NCBI RefSeq assembly: GCF_900289045.1
Contig: NZ_LT985188.1
Coordinates: 3,780,678-3,844,677, forward strand
Direction of reading: 5' to 3'
Length of the DNA stretch: 64,000 bases
From: Micropruina glycogenica
GTDB lineage: Bacteria > Actinomycetota > Actinomycetes > Propionibacteriales > Propionibacteriaceae
Shown here: positions 62,691-64,000 of the stretch, piece by piece
Position numbering within the stretch: position 1 is the stretch's first letter
Layout of the letters: each line of letters begins with the position of its first letter
The notes under the pieces: model-generated
Database searches by the model: none
Told to the model about the DNA's origin: nothing
Seen by the model: the letters and a program-made list of their open reading frames with translations, nothing else
Translations under genes and position numbers: made by a program

Positions 62691-63728
62691 ATGACGGTTG
62701 GAGTGCGGGTGCCCCTGAGGCTGGCCGACGCGCACGGACGGGTCGCCACCGACCTGCGCGTGTCGCTCACCGACCGCTGCAACCTGCGCTGCACCTACTG
62801 CATGCCCGCCGACGGGCTGCAGTGGTTTCCCACCGACGAGGTACTCACCGACGCCGAGGTTCTGCGGGTGCTGGCCATTGCGGTCGGGCAGCTGGGCGTC
62901 ACCAGGATTCGCTTCACCGGCGGTGAACCCCTGCTGCGCCGCTCGCTCGAAGACATCGTGGCCGGGTCTGCGCGCCTGCGCACCCGCGGCGGGGGCACGC
63001 CCGAGTTGTCGCTGACCACCAACGGCATCGGGCTCGACAAGAGGGTGACTGCGCTTGTCGCAGCCGGATTGAACCGCGTCAACGTGTCGCTCGACTCGCT
63101 CGACCGCGACCGGTACGCCGCGCTGGCCAGGCGTGACCGGTTGGACGCCGTGCTGGCAGGACTGGCCGCCGCCGAGGCCGCCGGGCTGCTGCCGGTGAAG
63201 GTGAATGCGGTGATCATGCGCGGCCACAACGAGGCCGACGTGGTGCCGCTCGCTCAGTTCTGCCTCGAACGACGCTATCAGTTGCGCTACATCGAGCAGA
63301 TGCCGATGGGGCCGCAGCACCAGTGGGACCGGTCGCAGATGGTGACCCAGGCCGAGATTCTGGCCCTGCTGGGGCAGCGGTTCGACCTGGCCCCGGCGGC
63401 AGAACCGCGCGGCTCGGCGCCGGCCGAGTTGTGGCGCGTGGCGCCGGACGACCGCCAGCCGGGCGGGCTGCTGGGCGTCATTCCGACGGTGACCGGGCCG
63501 TTCTGCGCCGCCTGCGACCGCACCCGCATCACCGCCGACGGCCAGATTCGCACTTGCCTGTTCAGCCGAACCGAAACCGACCTGCGCACCCCGCTGCGCC
63601 ACGGGGCGTCCGATCTGGAACTGGCCGAACTGTGGGCCAGAGCCCAGGGCCTCAAGGCGCCTGCGCACGGCATCGGAGAGCCCGGCTTCGTGCAGCCCAC
63701 TCGAACCATGAGCGCCATCGGAGGTTGA
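62691..63728 (+). CDS. moaA: GTP 3',8-cyclase, molybdenum cofactor step 1
   Basis: 345 residues, radical-SAM enzyme. N-terminal [4Fe-4S] cluster Cys30, Cys34 and Cys37 in LTDRCNLRCTYC; IRFTGGEPLLRRSLEDIV binds SAM; second cluster in PFCAACDRTRITADGQIRTCLFS; the sequence ends GG as needed for activity. Converts GTP to 3',8-cH2GTP with MoaC. TAGGGT ends six bases before ATG 62691. MoaD starts one base after the stop. Confidence 0.97.
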   Translation: MTVGVRVPLRLADAHGRVATDLRVSLTDRCNLRCTYCMPADGLQWFPTDEVLTDAEVLRVLAIAVGQLGVTRIRFTGGEPLLRRSLEDIVAGSARLRTRGGGTPELSLTTNGIGLDKRVTALVAAGLNRVNVSLDSLDRDRYAALARRDRLDAVLAGLAAAEAAGLLPVKVNAVIMRGHNEADVVPLAQFCLERRYQLRYIEQMPMGPQHQWDRSQMVTQAEILALLGQRFDLAPAAEPRGSAPAELWRVAPDDRQPGGLLGVIPTVTGPFCAACDRTRITADGQIRTCLFSRTETDLRTPLRHGASDLELAELWARAQGLKAPAHGIGEPGFVQPTRTMSAIGG

Positions 63729-63729
63729 C

Positions 63730-63972
63730 GTGAAGATTCGCTACTTCGCCGGAGCGGCCGAGGCGGCCGGCGTCACCGAAGAGACCATCGAGTCGGACTT
63801 CGAGGTGACGGTCGCCGAACTCGTCGATCAGTTGAGCGCCGACCGTGAGCGGCTGGCGAAGGTGCTGGCGGTCTCGACCCTGCTGATCGACGGACGCCCC
63901 ACGCATGTGCGAACCGAGTACGTCAGCCCCGGCGCCCAGATCGACGTGCTGCCGCCGTTCGCCGGCGGTTAG
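63730..63972 (+). CDS. moaD: Molybdopterin synthase small subunit (sulfur carrier)
   Basis: 80 residues, ubiquitin-like. Ends PPFAGG; the C-terminal GG is thiocarboxylated to donate sulfur to precursor Z. IRYFAGAAEAAGV and STLLIDGRPTHVRTEYVSPGAQIDVLPPFAGG match the family. GTG 63730 lies one base after the moaA stop, so the two are translated together. The last 28 bases of the window show nothing further. Confidence 0.95.
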   Translation: MKIRYFAGAAEAAGVTEETIESDFEVTVAELVDQLSADRERLAKVLAVSTLLIDGRPTHVRTEYVSPGAQIDVLPPFAGG

Positions 63973-64000
63973 TCGGAGTTTCTTTCGGCTCATCGGTGGC

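Overview
The window is from a high-GC actinobacterium. Coding density is high and GTG starts are common. A mycothiol-linked amidase (mca) is present, and two conserved actinobacterial gene orders can be recognised. The block mfd / SurA-like lipoprotein / mazG / eno / ftsB-like / DUF501 / ppx / tRNA matches the order I know from around Rv1020-Rv1026 of Mycobacterium tuberculosis. The block greA / DUF4307 / mca / small membrane protein / yyaL / hemolysin III / Z-prenyl synthase / phoH2 matches the region around Rv1080-Rv1095. Gene content and lipoprotein style suggest a propionibacterium-like lineage, but no 16S gene is present and I cannot name the genus.

Layout. 1-2200: a VOC/HxlR pair, a cluster of palindromic repeats and an intact IS5-type insertion sequence whose target duplication includes the stop codon of a LacI regulator. 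2189-7709: that LacI regulator and a divergent sugar ABC importer (binding protein, two permeases) with a GH32/68-like glycosidase; two operators flank the promoter. 8111-12910: ribosomal protein L25, peptidyl-tRNA hydrolase, a membrane protein, and a phosphatase pair (frameshifted EEP-family enzyme and HCX5R phosphatase). 13041-23033: the mfd-to-ppx block, a tRNA with a UAA anticodon and a Bax1-I family membrane protein. 23322-40024: mixed small operons: Nudix, Zn-metallopeptidase, lipoprotein, alkyladenine glycosylase, phosphodiester glycosidase with a GT2-GtrA fusion, TetR with a START-like protein, a thioesterase-like operon, msrA, dacB, ung and an MFS transporter. 40358-44574: a SigK-type cluster (anti-sigma, sigma, fasciclin lipoprotein, membrane molybdopterin oxidoreductase) whose two effector genes share a promoter motif. 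44681-47184: an AI-2E-type permease and a DUF4097-like/DUF2089 pair. 47512-60976: the greA-to-phoH2 block, interrupted by a LacI regulator with a small downstream protein and by a GH31 glycosidase. 61201-63972: DoxX-like protein, Nudix fusion, moaA and moaD. The molybdenum cofactor genes fit the presence of the molybdopterin oxidoreductase.

The most unusual signals are in the DNA rather than in gene identities. Several repeat families are dispersed between genes: a palindrome with core ATCCCGGCGNNCGCCGGGAT, a 23-bp tandem unit with an 18-bp core, a GGTCGAGCTTGTCGAGACC hairpin, and several long inverted repeats. One palindrome family has entered yyaL in frame and encodes peptide repeats, one of which lacks exactly the palindrome. 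Many genes have a TANNNT-like box ending 6-7 bases before the start codon, which implies leaderless transcription. In three genes counted by hand, isoleucine is almost always ATT before C and ATC otherwise.

The genes look like mostly core metabolism, genome maintenance and envelope functions with scattered accessory operons. I saw no prophage, no CRISPR array and no recognisable defence island.
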